DNA of 64,000 bases from Vibrio orientalis CIP 102891 = ATCC 33934 (GTDB taxonomy: Bacteria; Pseudomonadota; Gammaproteobacteria; Enterobacterales; Vibrionaceae): NCBI RefSeq assembly GCF_000176235.1, contig NZ_ACZV01000001.1, positions 98,343 through 162,342 of the forward strand, read 5' to 3'. Under the pieces are notes generated by a model. The model was not told where the DNA came from. It saw nothing but the letters and a program-made list of their open reading frames with translations, and did not search any database. Positions within the stretch are counted from its first letter, which is position 1, and every line of letters begins with the position of its first letter. A program made the position numbers and the translations under genes. Below are positions 47,378 through 57,489 of the stretch, piece after piece.

Positions 47378-48319
47378 ATGAATATTGAAAAGCTCGCACG
47401 CCTCGACCTCAATTTGCTGGTATGTTTACGTGTCCTGCTTGAAGAACTCAATGTCACTCGGGCTGCTCACCGACTCTGCTTAAGCCAATCAGCCGTCAGT
47501 AAAAACCTCGCTAAGTTGCGTACACAATTCGATGATCCGCTGTTTGTCCGACACGCACACGGTTTGAAACCTACACCTAAAGCGCTGTTTCTCAAACCTA
47601 AGCTTGAAGTGCTCATCCATCAACTTGAGCAACTGACTCAACCTGAAGAGTTTTCACCTAGCTCAAGTGATTACCGCTATCAAATTGCCGCTGTAGAAAG
47701 TGTCTATCCGTTAATCTTGCCGCACTTTTTGCCACAGATATTTAAACGTGCACCACAAGTAACCATCGCCACCCATGCTTGGTCCGAAGAGACGTTTCGT
47801 CAGATACAACGAGGTGAAATAGATCTCGGCATCACAGGTAAAGATATCGATATTAATGATGCCAAGTTGACCATGCTGCCACCCAGCGATATTTGCGAGC
47901 AAGAGATCTATCGTGATAATCAAATGTGTTTAGTCCGAAAAGACCACCCAGCATTAGGCCAAAACTGGAATTTAGAGAACTATCTAGCTCAACGTCATGT
48001 TCAAGTGCGTTGTGATGGCAATGAACGTTGGCTGTTGGATTATCGTCTCGCGGACTACGGCAAAGAGCGTGACATTGCGATCACGGTGCCTGACTTTAAT
48101 AGCGCGGCAAGCCTCTGTTCCTATACGGATTTCGTTTTCACTGCGCCAAGCCACTTCGTTAAATTGGCGTCTAAACAACTCGACCTAACCGTACTGCCAT
48201 TGCCAATGGAGTTTCCTCCGATGGCTTACACGCTATTCTGGCACAGAGACCGAGAAAATGATCCCGCACTCTCTTGGTTACGTCAGATAATTAAAGATAA
48301 AACCACCGCACTGAGATAG
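47378..48319 (+). CDS. LysR-family regulator
   Basis: 313 residues from ATG 47378, giving MNIEKLARLDLNLLVCLRVLLEE; an upstream in-frame start would overlap the operator-like palindrome. HTH segment NVTRAAHRLCLSQSAVSKNLAKLR near 24-47 with DPLFVRHAHGLKPTPKA after it, as in the NodD/SyrM/LeuO-like group. Likely regulates the divergent MFS transporter; effector unknown. Confidence 0.9.
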   Translation: MNIEKLARLDLNLLVCLRVLLEELNVTRAAHRLCLSQSAVSKNLAKLRTQFDDPLFVRHAHGLKPTPKALFLKPKLEVLIHQLEQLTQPEEFSPSSSDYRYQIAAVESVYPLILPHFLPQIFKRAPQVTIATHAWSEETFRQIQRGEIDLGITGKDIDINDAKLTMLPPSDICEQEIYRDNQMCLVRKDHPALGQNWNLENYLAQRHVQVRCDGNERWLLDYRLADYGKERDIAITVPDFNSAASLCSYTDFVFTAPSHFVKLASKQLDLTVLPLPMEFPPMAYTLFWHRDRENDPALSWLRQIIKDKTTALR

Positions 48320-48415
48320 TTTGCAGCCCGCCGGTAAAAAGAGTAGCTTATTGACATCGTCCAGGTGGCATAACGTTGTAATGGACGCCATAACCATAAT
48401 GAAGGATTAACACAG

Positions 48416-50206
48416 ATGCTAACTAATACTGAGCAGCGCCTAGCCGCAATTCGCGAGTGGCTTGCAAACAACAATATTGATGCCCTGCTTGTTCCCCATG
48501 AAGACGAGTATTTAGGTGAATACGTACCAGCGCATAACGAGCGTTTACACTGGCTAACAGGTTTTACTGGTTCTGCCGGAGCGGCCGTTATCACGCAAGA
48601 TAAAGCAGCAATTTTTGTTGATGGTCGCTACACAGTACAAGTAACAAAGCAAGTTCCTGCCGATCTATTCGAGTACCGTCACCTGATTGAAGAACCTGCA
48701 TTAGATTGGATTAAGGACACTCTTGAAAGCGGCGCATCTGTTGCAATCGACCCACGTATGCATAACTCAGCCTGGCTCGATATCGCGCAAGCCAAACTAG
48801 CTAGTTCACTTGAGCTAAAGATTCTAGACAGTAACCCTATAGACGAACTGTGGCACGATCGCCCTGCACCTGTGGTTTCTGATGTTCGTTTGATGGCAAC
48901 CGAAGCCGTAGGTCAATCAAGCGACAGTAAACGCCAAGAAATCGCACAGCTGGTTAAAAAAGCTGGCGCAGACAGCGCAGTGATCACCGCGCTTGATTCT
49001 ATCTGCTGGCTGCTCAACGTTCGTGGTCTTGATGTATCACGTCTACCAGTACTGCTTTCTCACGCGATTCTGCATTCAGATTCAACTGTTGAATATTTCT
49101 TGGATCCCGCTCGCCTACCAACAGAGTTCGATACTCACGTAGGTGCGGGTGTAACAGTACATCACCCAGAAGCATTGCAAGCACGACTTGAAACCCTAAC
49201 CGGTAAAAAAGTGCTAGTTGACCCTACGACAAGCAACGCATGGTTTAAGCTGGTTCTACAAAACGCCGGAGCATCTGTAGTAAGTAAAGCGGACCCATGT
49301 CTAATGCCAAAAGCGGCGAAGAACTCAGTTGAAATCGCAGGCATGAAAGCATGTCATATCCGCGATGGCGTTGCGATGAGTAAGTTCCTGTGTTGGTTAG
49401 ATGCAGAGGTCGTTGCAGGTAATCTGCATGATGAAGCAACACTGGCTGACAAACTGGAAGCATTCCGTAGCGAAGACCCTACGCTAATGGATCTCAGCTT
49501 CGATACCATTTCAGCAGCGGGCGGAAACGCCGCAATGTGTCACTACAATCACGAGAACCAACCTGAGCCAGGTCAGCTCGAGCTGAACACGCTTTACCTA
49601 GTTGATTCAGGCGGTCAATACCTAGATGGTACTACCGACATCACACGTACTATCGCGATCGGTCAGCCTTCACAAGAAATGATTAAGCAGTTCACTCTTG
49701 CTCTAAAAGGTCATATTGGGGTTGCTCGTGCACGCTTCCCGAAAGGCACTCGTGGTTACCAAATCGATACGCTAGCTCGTCAGCACCTATGGGCTGAAGG
49801 TTACGACTATGACCACGGCACGGGGCATGGCGTTGGTCACTTCCTAAGTGTTCATGAAGGCCCAGCGAGCATTTCGAAGAAGCAAATCGACGTGCCTCTA
49901 ACAGAAGGTATGGTGCTGTCCAACGAGCCAGGTTACTACCGTGCAGATGCGTTTGGTATCCGTATTGAAAACCTAGAGCTTGTTGTCGAAACACCAACAA
50001 ATGGTGACTTCCCTGTTCTGTCGTTTGAGTCGCTAACACGCTGCCCAATCGACAAGCGCAACATTAATGTGGATATGCTCACTCGTCCAGAGCTTGCTTG
50101 GCTGAATGATTACCATCAAAAAGTATGGGATGAAATCAGCCCACTTGTAGAAAGTGAAGTGAAAGAGTGGCTGCGTCAAGCAACACTACCTTTAGCACAC
50201 AGCTAG
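48416..50206 (+). CDS. Xaa-Pro aminopeptidase (M24B, aminopeptidase P, long form)
   Basis: 596 residues, the three-domain form like eukaryotic XPNPEP1 and unlike the 440-residue E. coli PepP. Two creatinase-like N-terminal domains (from EQRLAAIREWLANNNIDALLVP) precede the pita-bread domain with metal ligands in LYLVDSGGQYLDGTTDITRT (D, D), GTGHGVGHFLSVHEGP (H), LSNEPGYY (E) and FGIRIENLELV (E). Removes N-terminal residues before proline; cytosolic. GAAGGA precedes the ATG. The stop codon TAG is the first CTAG of a tandem repeat. Confidence 0.94.
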   Translation: MLTNTEQRLAAIREWLANNNIDALLVPHEDEYLGEYVPAHNERLHWLTGFTGSAGAAVITQDKAAIFVDGRYTVQVTKQVPADLFEYRHLIEEPALDWIKDTLESGASVAIDPRMHNSAWLDIAQAKLASSLELKILDSNPIDELWHDRPAPVVSDVRLMATEAVGQSSDSKRQEIAQLVKKAGADSAVITALDSICWLLNVRGLDVSRLPVLLSHAILHSDSTVEYFLDPARLPTEFDTHVGAGVTVHHPEALQARLETLTGKKVLVDPTTSNAWFKLVLQNAGASVVSKADPCLMPKAAKNSVEIAGMKACHIRDGVAMSKFLCWLDAEVVAGNLHDEATLADKLEAFRSEDPTLMDLSFDTISAAGGNAAMCHYNHENQPEPGQLELNTLYLVDSGGQYLDGTTDITRTIAIGQPSQEMIKQFTLALKGHIGVARARFPKGTRGYQIDTLARQHLWAEGYDYDHGTGHGVGHFLSVHEGPASISKKQIDVPLTEGMVLSNEPGYYRADAFGIRIENLELVVETPTNGDFPVLSFESLTRCPIDKRNINVDMLTRPELAWLNDYHQKVWDEISPLVESEVKEWLRQATLPLAHS

Positions 50207-50264
50207 AAGCTAGAAGCTAGAAGCTAGAAGCTAGAAGCTAGAAGCTAGAAGCTAGAAGCTAGAA
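50201..50264. repeat. AGCTAGA tandem repeat, nine copies
   Basis: Nine uninterrupted copies of the heptamer AGCTAGA. It starts in the last codon of the aminopeptidase gene, whose TAG stop is part of copy 1, and ends six bases before the terminator. Every unit holds CTAG, a tetranucleotide that is usually rare in gammaproteobacteria. Confidence 0.97.
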
Positions 50265-50270
50265 AAAGTA

Positions 50271-50303
50271 GAGGGTTGATGTTTTACATCAACCCTCTTT
50301 TCT
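50271..50303. terminator. Terminator between aminopeptidase P and thiH
   Basis: Perfect stem GAGGGTTGATGT/ACATCAACCCTC followed by a T-run; can also end the thiamin operon on the other strand, although the minus-strand U-run is interrupted. Confidence 0.85.
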
Positions 50304-50310
50304 TTGTTTA

Positions 50311-50326
50311 TGTTTCACGTGAAACA
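50311..50326. promoter_or_regulatory. parS: parS site (intergenic)
   Basis: TGTTTCACGTGAAACA, a perfect 16-bp palindrome matching the universal ParB target. Lies between the aminopeptidase terminator and thiH; ParB1 loading here organises and segregates the chromosome 1 origin region. Confidence 0.93.
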
Positions 50327-50351
50327 TCGAGTTTGTCTAACCCAATATATT

Positions 50352-51464
50352 TTAGCCAGAATATGCCGAATGCCAATCGCGCCATACCGGGTCAAACCCT
50401 TTTGCGCGAATCATACCTTCCACTGAGCCAGCGCTGCGCTCATCACTGATTTCAAATTGCTCTAGTTCAACATCATCCATCGCGTACCCACCAGGCTGAG
50501 TTTTCGATGCAGCCGACATACTGGTCACCCCCAAAGGAAGAACATTGTCCCTAAATGTTGCCGACTCGCGAGTCGATAGTGACAGTTCAACTTCAGGGTT
50601 TAATAAGCGATAGGCGCAAATCAATTGTACCAGCTGTTTGTCACTCATGACCGACTTTGGTTGAAGACCACCTTCGCAAGGACGTAAACGCGGAAAAGAA
50701 ATTGAGTAACGCGTTTGCCAATAGGTTCGTTCAAGATAATCCAAATGAGCGGCGACGTAAAAGCAGTCAGCGCGCCACTCTTCCAGTCCAATCAAGGCAC
50801 CTATACCAATCTTATCAATACCTGCTTTTGCTAAACGATCTGGCGTATCCAAGCGGTATTCAAAATCCATCTTATTACCACGAAGATGGTGCTCGGCATA
50901 AGTCGAGGGGTGATAGGTTTCTTGATACACCATCACCGCATCCAAACCGAGAGTCTTAAGCTCTGCGTAATCGCTTTGGTCTAGAGGTTGAACCTCCATC
51001 GCCAAATAATTAAAACGTTGCTTAATCGTTGGCACCATGTCGCGGAAATACTTCATCCCAACTTTGGTTTCATGCTCCCCAGTTACCAATAGCACACTAT
51101 CAAACTTCATGCGTTTAATGGCTTCTACTTCAGCAATAACTTCGTCTTTATTAAGCGTGCGGCGTTTGATTCTATTCTCCATCGAAAAGCCACAATACGT
51201 ACAAGCGTTAGCGCACAAGTTAGAAAGGTACAATGGAATATAAAGCGACATGGTATTACCAAAACGCTTGCGAGTTGCCGAGTATGACAACTGCGCCATT
51301 TGCTCCAAGTAAGGTTCCGCAGCAGGTGAAATTAGTGCTTTAAAATCTTCCAAGTCACGCTTGGGTTTATTCAATGCGCGCACGACGTCTTGCTCGGTTT
51401 TGGCGTAAATCGACATCGAGATATCGTCCCAATTGAGCTGTTTAAACTGTTCGACGAAACTCAT
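50352..51464 (-). CDS. thiH: 2-iminoacetate synthase ThiH
   Basis: Radical SAM enzyme that cleaves tyrosine to dehydroglycine for the thiazole ring of thiamin. 370 residues from ATG 51464 (GAGG 5 nt upstream). The 4Fe-4S motif is CANACTYCGF (CxxxCxxC) near residue 83. MEVQPLDQSDY, GIGALIGLEEWRAD and RPCEGGLQPK are ThiH-specific segments. Last gene of the thiCEFSGH operon. Confidence 0.97.
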   Translation of the reverse strand: MSFVEQFKQLNWDDISMSIYAKTEQDVVRALNKPKRDLEDFKALISPAAEPYLEQMAQLSYSATRKRFGNTMSLYIPLYLSNLCANACTYCGFSMENRIKRRTLNKDEVIAEVEAIKRMKFDSVLLVTGEHETKVGMKYFRDMVPTIKQRFNYLAMEVQPLDQSDYAELKTLGLDAVMVYQETYHPSTYAEHHLRGNKMDFEYRLDTPDRLAKAGIDKIGIGALIGLEEWRADCFYVAAHLDYLERTYWQTRYSISFPRLRPCEGGLQPKSVMSDKQLVQLICAYRLLNPEVELSLSTRESATFRDNVLPLGVTSMSAASKTQPGGYAMDDVELEQFEISDERSAGSVEGMIRAKGFDPVWRDWHSAYSG

Positions 51465-51475
51465 GAACACCTCAC

Positions 51476-52243
51476 TTATAGCTCATCCAAAAAGGAAGTC
51501 AGTGGGCTCGATGCAACAGCGTGAGACACCTTACCAGCAAGACCCGCTTCATACGCCATACGACCTGATTCTACCGCCATCTTAAATGCCTTCGCCATCG
51601 CTACGGGATCGCTCGACGCAGCAATTGCGGTATTTACCAGTACGGCATCTGCGCCCATTTCCATCGCACGCGCCGCATGAGAAGGTGCACCAATGCCCGC
51701 ATCTACAACTACTGGAACATTGGCTTGGTCGATGATGATCTCTAGGAAGTCGTGAGAAACAACGCCTTTGTTGGATCCGATAGGCGCGCCCAACGGCATT
51801 ACTGCTGCACAGCCAACTTCTTCTAAGCGCTTACACAAAACTGGGTCTGCATGACAGTAAGGAAGTACAATAAACCCCTGAAGTACCAGTTGTTCTGCCG
51901 CGGCAAGAGTCTCTATTGGATCGGGCATTAAATATTTCGGATCTGGGTGAATTTCAAGTTTTAGCCAGTTGGTACCCAATGCCTCGCGCGCAAGCTGAGC
52001 AGCAAATACTGCGTCCTTGGCATTCTTTGCACCTGATGTATTGGGTAGCAAGTTAACGCCGGATTCAACTAGTGGCCGCAAAATATCATCTTGTTGGTCA
52101 TTAATATCTACACGCTTCAAAGCCATGGTAGCCAGTTGCGACCCTGACACTTGAATCGCTTTAGCCATCAACTGGCTATTAGCAAATTTTCCTGTGCCCG
52201 TGAACAGTCGCGATTTGAATTGTTTATCTCCAATTTTTAGCAT
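51476..52243 (-). CDS. thiG: Thiazole synthase ThiG
   Basis: TIM-barrel enzyme joining deoxyxylulose phosphate, ThiS thiocarboxylate and dehydroglycine. 255 residues. The catalytic lysine is in [14 protein letters not shown] near 95; phosphate-binding segments [31 protein letters not shown] near 180-210. Starts 5 bp after thiS; thiH follows at 11 bp. Confidence 0.97.
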   Translation of the reverse strand: MLKIGDKQFKSRLFTGTGKFANSQLMAKAIQVSGSQLATMALKRVDINDQQDDILRPLVESGVNLLPNTSGAKNAKDAVFAAQLAREALGTNWLKLEIHPDPKYLMPDPIETLAAAEQLVLQGFIVLPYCHADPVLCKRLEEVGCAAVMPLGAPIGSNKGVVSHDFLEIIIDQANVPVVVDAGIGAPSHAARAMEMGADAVLVNTAIAASSDPVAMAKAFKMAVESGRMAYEAGLAGKVSHAVASSPLTSFLDEL

Positions 52244-52248
52244 CGACG

Positions 52249-52506
52249 TTAGCCCCCTGCGATCGCTTGAAACAGAGAGATACTATCTCCCTGTGAAAGT
52301 ACTGTGCTCGCCCACTCACTGCGCGGCACAACATTATTGTTGATTGCAAAAACACAGCCAATTTCAGGAAGTTCAAATTGACTGATGATTTGCTGTAGAT
52401 TCGAACCAGTTGCAACTTGGTGTGATTGCTCGTTAATAGCAATGGTTATCACACCTGTATCAGCAGCAAACTCTGGTGTAGTTGATTGTTGTAACGATGA
52501 TGTCAT
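52249..52506 (-). CDS. thiS: Sulfur carrier protein ThiS
   Basis: Ubiquitin-like carrier; its C-terminal glycine is adenylated by ThiF and turned into a thiocarboxylate. 85 residues ending AIAGG, the required Gly-Gly. The body [26 protein letters not shown]...[17 protein letters not shown] is typical. The first 18 residues are a non-conserved extension; a shorter start may be used. Between thiF and thiG. Confidence 0.95.
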   Translation of the reverse strand: MTSSLQQSTTPEFAADTGVITIAINEQSHQVATGSNLQQIISQFELPEIGCVFAINNNVVPRSEWASTVLSQGDSISLFQAIAGG

Positions 52507-52561
52507 TGCTTGCGACTCTCATATTGTTCGATATTAGGTAAAGATGGATGCGGCCCTATGG

Positions 52562-53317
52562 CTAAGCGCAAACTTGGCATTGCTTATCTTTCTGTATCTG
52601 CATGGTTTGCCACTGCATTCGTAGCCCATCAAATAGATGCAATTGAAATGGTTTCACGTGAAACATTCCTGTCGATAGCCTTTGAATAGCAGCGAGAGCT
52701 TGGTAATTACCAAGAGTACCTACCACCGGACCAACAACACCACTATCAGTGCAACTGTTAACTTGTTTGAGCTCATCAAAAGGATAAAGGCAGCGATAAC
52801 ACGCCTTGTCCTCATCAGCCCCTTGATAATCAAACACAGCAAACTGCCCTTGCCAGCCAATTGCAGCAGCGGAAACTAATGGTGTACTACTTTCAAAGCA
52901 GACTTGATTGATAAGCTGTCTAGTCTGCATATTGTCACTGCAGTCGAGAACCACATCTGCCAGCATAACCTCCAATTTAAGTTGAGCTTTTTCCAGCCGT
53001 TTAGTTATCGCACGTACTCGAACCATAGGGTTGAGCTCAGCGAGATGCCTTACTGTCGCCTCGGTTTTCGCTACTTGGAGGTCTTGTTCACGATAGATCA
53101 CTTGCCTCTGTAAGTTGCTGCTATCTACCTCGTCATCATCAACGACCACTAGCTTGCCGATACCAGCCGCAGCTAAATACAAACTCGCTGCGCTACCTAG
53201 CCCACCACAACCAATGATCAGCACATGCGACTTGCTCAACTGCTCTTGTCCATTTTCAGCTATTTCTGGCAAAGCTATTTGACGTCGGTATCGGAGAAAT
53301 TGCTTATCCGTGAGCAT
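52562..53317 (-). CDS. thiF: ThiS adenylyltransferase ThiF
   Basis: E1-like enzyme. 251 residues from ATG 53317 (GAGG 5 nt upstream), the same length as E. coli ThiF. ATP-binding motif VLIIGCGGLGSAASLYLAAAGIG near 30-52, DDDEVDSSNLQRQ near 58-70, zinc cysteines CYRC near 170 and CQVC at the C-terminus. The start lies one base after the thiE stop codon. A parS-like site falls in its coding sequence (MFHVKP). Confidence 0.96.
   Translation of the reverse strand: MLTDKQFLRYRRQIALPEIAENGQEQLSKSHVLIIGCGGLGSAASLYLAAAGIGKLVVVDDDEVDSSNLQRQVIYREQDLQVAKTEATVRHLAELNPMVRVRAITKRLEKAQLKLEVMLADVVLDCSDNMQTRQLINQVCFESSTPLVSAAAIGWQGQFAVFDYQGADEDKACYRCLYPFDELKQVNSCTDSGVVGPVVGTLGNYQALAAIQRLSTGMFHVKPFQLHLFDGLRMQWQTMQIQKDKQCQVCA
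52650..52665. promoter_or_regulatory. parS: parS site (in thiF)
   Basis: GGTTTCACGTGAAACA, 15 of 16 bases of the ParB target with the full GTTTCACGTGAAAC core. On the thiF strand it encodes MFHVKP. Confidence 0.88.
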
Positions 53318-53318
53318 G

Positions 53319-54718
53319 CTAGCCTCTCTTGGTATCCGCCAATTCACTATTCTGATCAGTAAACGTTAGCTGTCTTTCCTTCATCAGTTGTGCAAAAAAC
53401 TCGATAACGGACTGAGCTGATTCTGCCAACGTAATAGCACGCACGACTGCCAAGCTAGAAACGCCCGTTTGCCAAACTTGGTCAGCATTAGATTGGTCAA
53501 TGCCACCAATTGCGACCGTCGGAAAACCGAGTAAATCGCCACTCACTGCTTTGTCTTTTGAAGAACGGAAAGCACGCTCTGTGTTTCCATAAGGAATGCT
53601 ATCAATTAACTTTTGGTACAACGCCAAGCGAACTAAACCTTGTGGTTTAGATGGCATCTGTTTTGTGGTGGTTGGGAAAATATGCCCTAGCGCGATGTAG
53701 CTAGGGTGAATTTGTACGATGCGCAGTAGCTCGTAATAACCATGAGTAGAAAGACCGAGACAGATACCGGCTTTGGTTAGCTGAGCTAAATTCGATTCTT
53801 CTATGTCTTCTTGTCCTAGGTGAACACCGTAAGCCCCATGTTTAATCGCTAACTGCCAATAGTCATTGATAAACACTTGCGCCTTGTACTGCCGACCTAG
53901 CTCAATTGCTCGAATGATCTGTTGTTCTAAATCGGCTCGCAGAGGGTTCTTGATTCGCAGTTGAATGGTACTAATACCTAAAGGTAGCAAACTCTCGATC
54001 CAAGCAACATCATCAACAACTGGGTAGAGCCCTAGACCTTGTTTGGTTAGGGTTGGAAAGTTGACGTCCTCTCCTTGTGCAGACCATCCTACTTGAATGC
54101 CAAGTCGGTTATCTTCCAATACTGGGGTTGGGAAATCATCAAATTGGTCAGCCCATAATGTAGACCTTCCTTCGTCAAGGCTGTCACTCAATAATGTTTC
54201 ACGTGAAACATTCGCTTGTTGAGTTAGCATTCCTCGAGCAAGTGTTAACGCATCTTCGATAGGAAAATCGAGTACTATCAGCGTTACTATCCAAGCAAGG
54301 TGATGTTCAGGATCGAACATTGCGTTGACTTTGAACTTAACAGAAAGCGCTCTCACTTCATCATTAATTGGGTGACGCCAGATATCTAGATAAAGCGCTT
54401 CGTCCTTTTCACCGGAAACCTGGCTATCAGCAATACCAATAAAAATTGTTTTCGATGGTTGCCTTGCACACGCTTCCACCGACAACGCTGAGCGATAATA
54501 AAGCGCAAGTGAACACTCAGGTTCAGAATCATACCCATCGATAAGATCAGTCGTTATGTGTGTAATCTGTTGGTCGCGAACAAGCTGAATAGATTGAGTT
54601 GGGCTAACACCCAACTCAAAATCTTCGATGCAAAAACCCTGCTCTTTCGCCAACAACAAGCATTGTTGAACTAAACCGGTTAGTTCAATCAATGATGACG
54701 GAATAAGGATTTTGCTCA

Positions 54719-54719
<1 letters not shown>
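53319..54719 (-). CDS. thiE: Thiamin-phosphate synthase ThiE with long N-terminal extension
   Basis: 466 residues; ordinary ThiE is about 210. The C-terminal part (about 245-440) is Thi[97 protein letters not shown]. It couples HMP-PP and thiazole phosphate. The first roughly 230 residues ([16 protein letters not shown] onward) match no domain I know; they might be a degenerate HMP-kinase-like or regulatory domain. Stop abuts thiF, start overlaps the thiC stop by 1 bp. Contains a perfect parS site encoding NVSRET. Confidence 0.93.
54195..54210. promoter_or_regulatory. parS: parS site (in thiE)
   Basis: TGTTTCACGTGAAACA, perfect ParB target, within the extension part of thiE. Same sequence as the site at 50311. 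Confidence 0.93.
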
Positions 54720-56791
<2,072 letters not shown>

Positions 56792-56830
56792 TTATTTGAT
56801 AGGTAAACTAGATAGAATTCTAGTGTAGAT

Positions 56831-56921
56831 ATCTTCTCTTGTTCCCTTCGCAGATATTAATCTGATCAGGTTCAACGGATCCCGAATTAACGGTCTCAGC
56901 CCTATGGCACTCCGACAAGTA
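56831..56921 (-). promoter_or_regulatory. TPP riboswitch (THI element)
   Basis: Minus strand: TCGGAGTGCC, then GGCTGAGA, then ACCTGATCAG and GCGAAGGGAACAAG, which are the conserved P2/J2-3, P3 and P4/P5 elements of the thiamin pyrophosphate riboswitch in correct order. About 90 nt. It ends about 170 nt before the thiC start; TPP binding should lower expression of the entire thiC-H operon. The intervening leader likely holds the expression platform. Confidence 0.96.
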
Positions 56922-56926
56922 GAACC

Positions 56927-56955
56927 AGTATATAAAATCGGCTTGGTTAAACCAA
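56927..56955 (-). promoter_or_regulatory. thiC operon promoter
   Basis: Minus strand -35 TTGGTT (56950-56955), 17-bp spacer, -10 TATACT (56927-56932), start expected just before the riboswitch. The -35 and spacer are inside the crcB terminator hairpin. Confidence 0.65.
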
Positions 56956-56966
56956 GCCGACCTGAT
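56935..56966 (-). terminator. crcB terminator
   Basis: Stem CGGCTTGGTT/AACCAAGCCG followed by ATTTTAT on the minus strand, 30 nt after the crcB stop. Confidence 0.75.
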
Positions 56967-56992
56967 TAAAAAAGTGTCACTTTTTAACAGTG

Positions 56993-57376
56993 CTAACTTT
57001 TGAGTAGCAATTGAAAGCCAATCCAAGCAGCAGAAATGCTGAGGACGACATTAAGTAGAACGTTAAGTCCCATCTTAAAAAATGCACCTTGCTGCATAAG
57101 GAGCACGTTATCCATAGAGAACGTAGAGAAGGTGGTTAAAGCGCCTAGAAAGCCAAGACCAATAATCTGACGCCAAGGTTCTGTGGCGAGCATTTCATTT
57201 TCAAAAGCTGCAATCAAAAGCCCCATAATAAATGAACCGACGACATTAACCGTTAGAGTTCCGTATGGGAATCCGCGTCCTAGTAGTAATGCGCATAGTT
57301 CAGCAACCAAATATCGTGAACACGCGCCAAAAGCTCCACCAATCGCAATGAAGCCTAATATAGAAAGCTGTCCCAT
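56993..57376 (-). CDS. crcB: Fluoride channel CrcB (Fluc)
   Basis: Small dimeric fluoride exporter in the inner membrane. 127 residues with four membrane helices; GGAFGACSRYL near 13-23, GTLTVNVVGSFIMG near 39-52 (pore asparagine) and GFLGALTTFSTFS near 74-86 (sodium site and phenylalanine box) are diagnostic. Two adjacent ATGs (57379 and 57376) exist; the second has the better 6-nt spacing from GGAG. No fluoride riboswitch was seen upstream. Confidence 0.95.
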   Translation of the reverse strand: MGQLSILGFIAIGGAFGACSRYLVAELCALLLGRGFPYGTLTVNVVGSFIMGLLIAAFENEMLATEPWRQIIGLGFLGALTTFSTFSMDNVLLMQQGAFFKMGLNVLLNVVLSISAAWIGFQLLLKS

Positions 57377-57489
57377 CATTTTCTCCAGTTAATATTTTTG
57401 TACATCTTAGCCGTCTGCCAGCCTATTTTTACAAGTTTAAATCAACAACTAGCCCAATAAACTAATGAAAATTTAAAACGTTACAGGAG

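Noticed and set aside
57380..57489. Fluoride riboswitch before crcB
   Set aside because: The short upstream gap lacks the conserved fluoride-riboswitch core.
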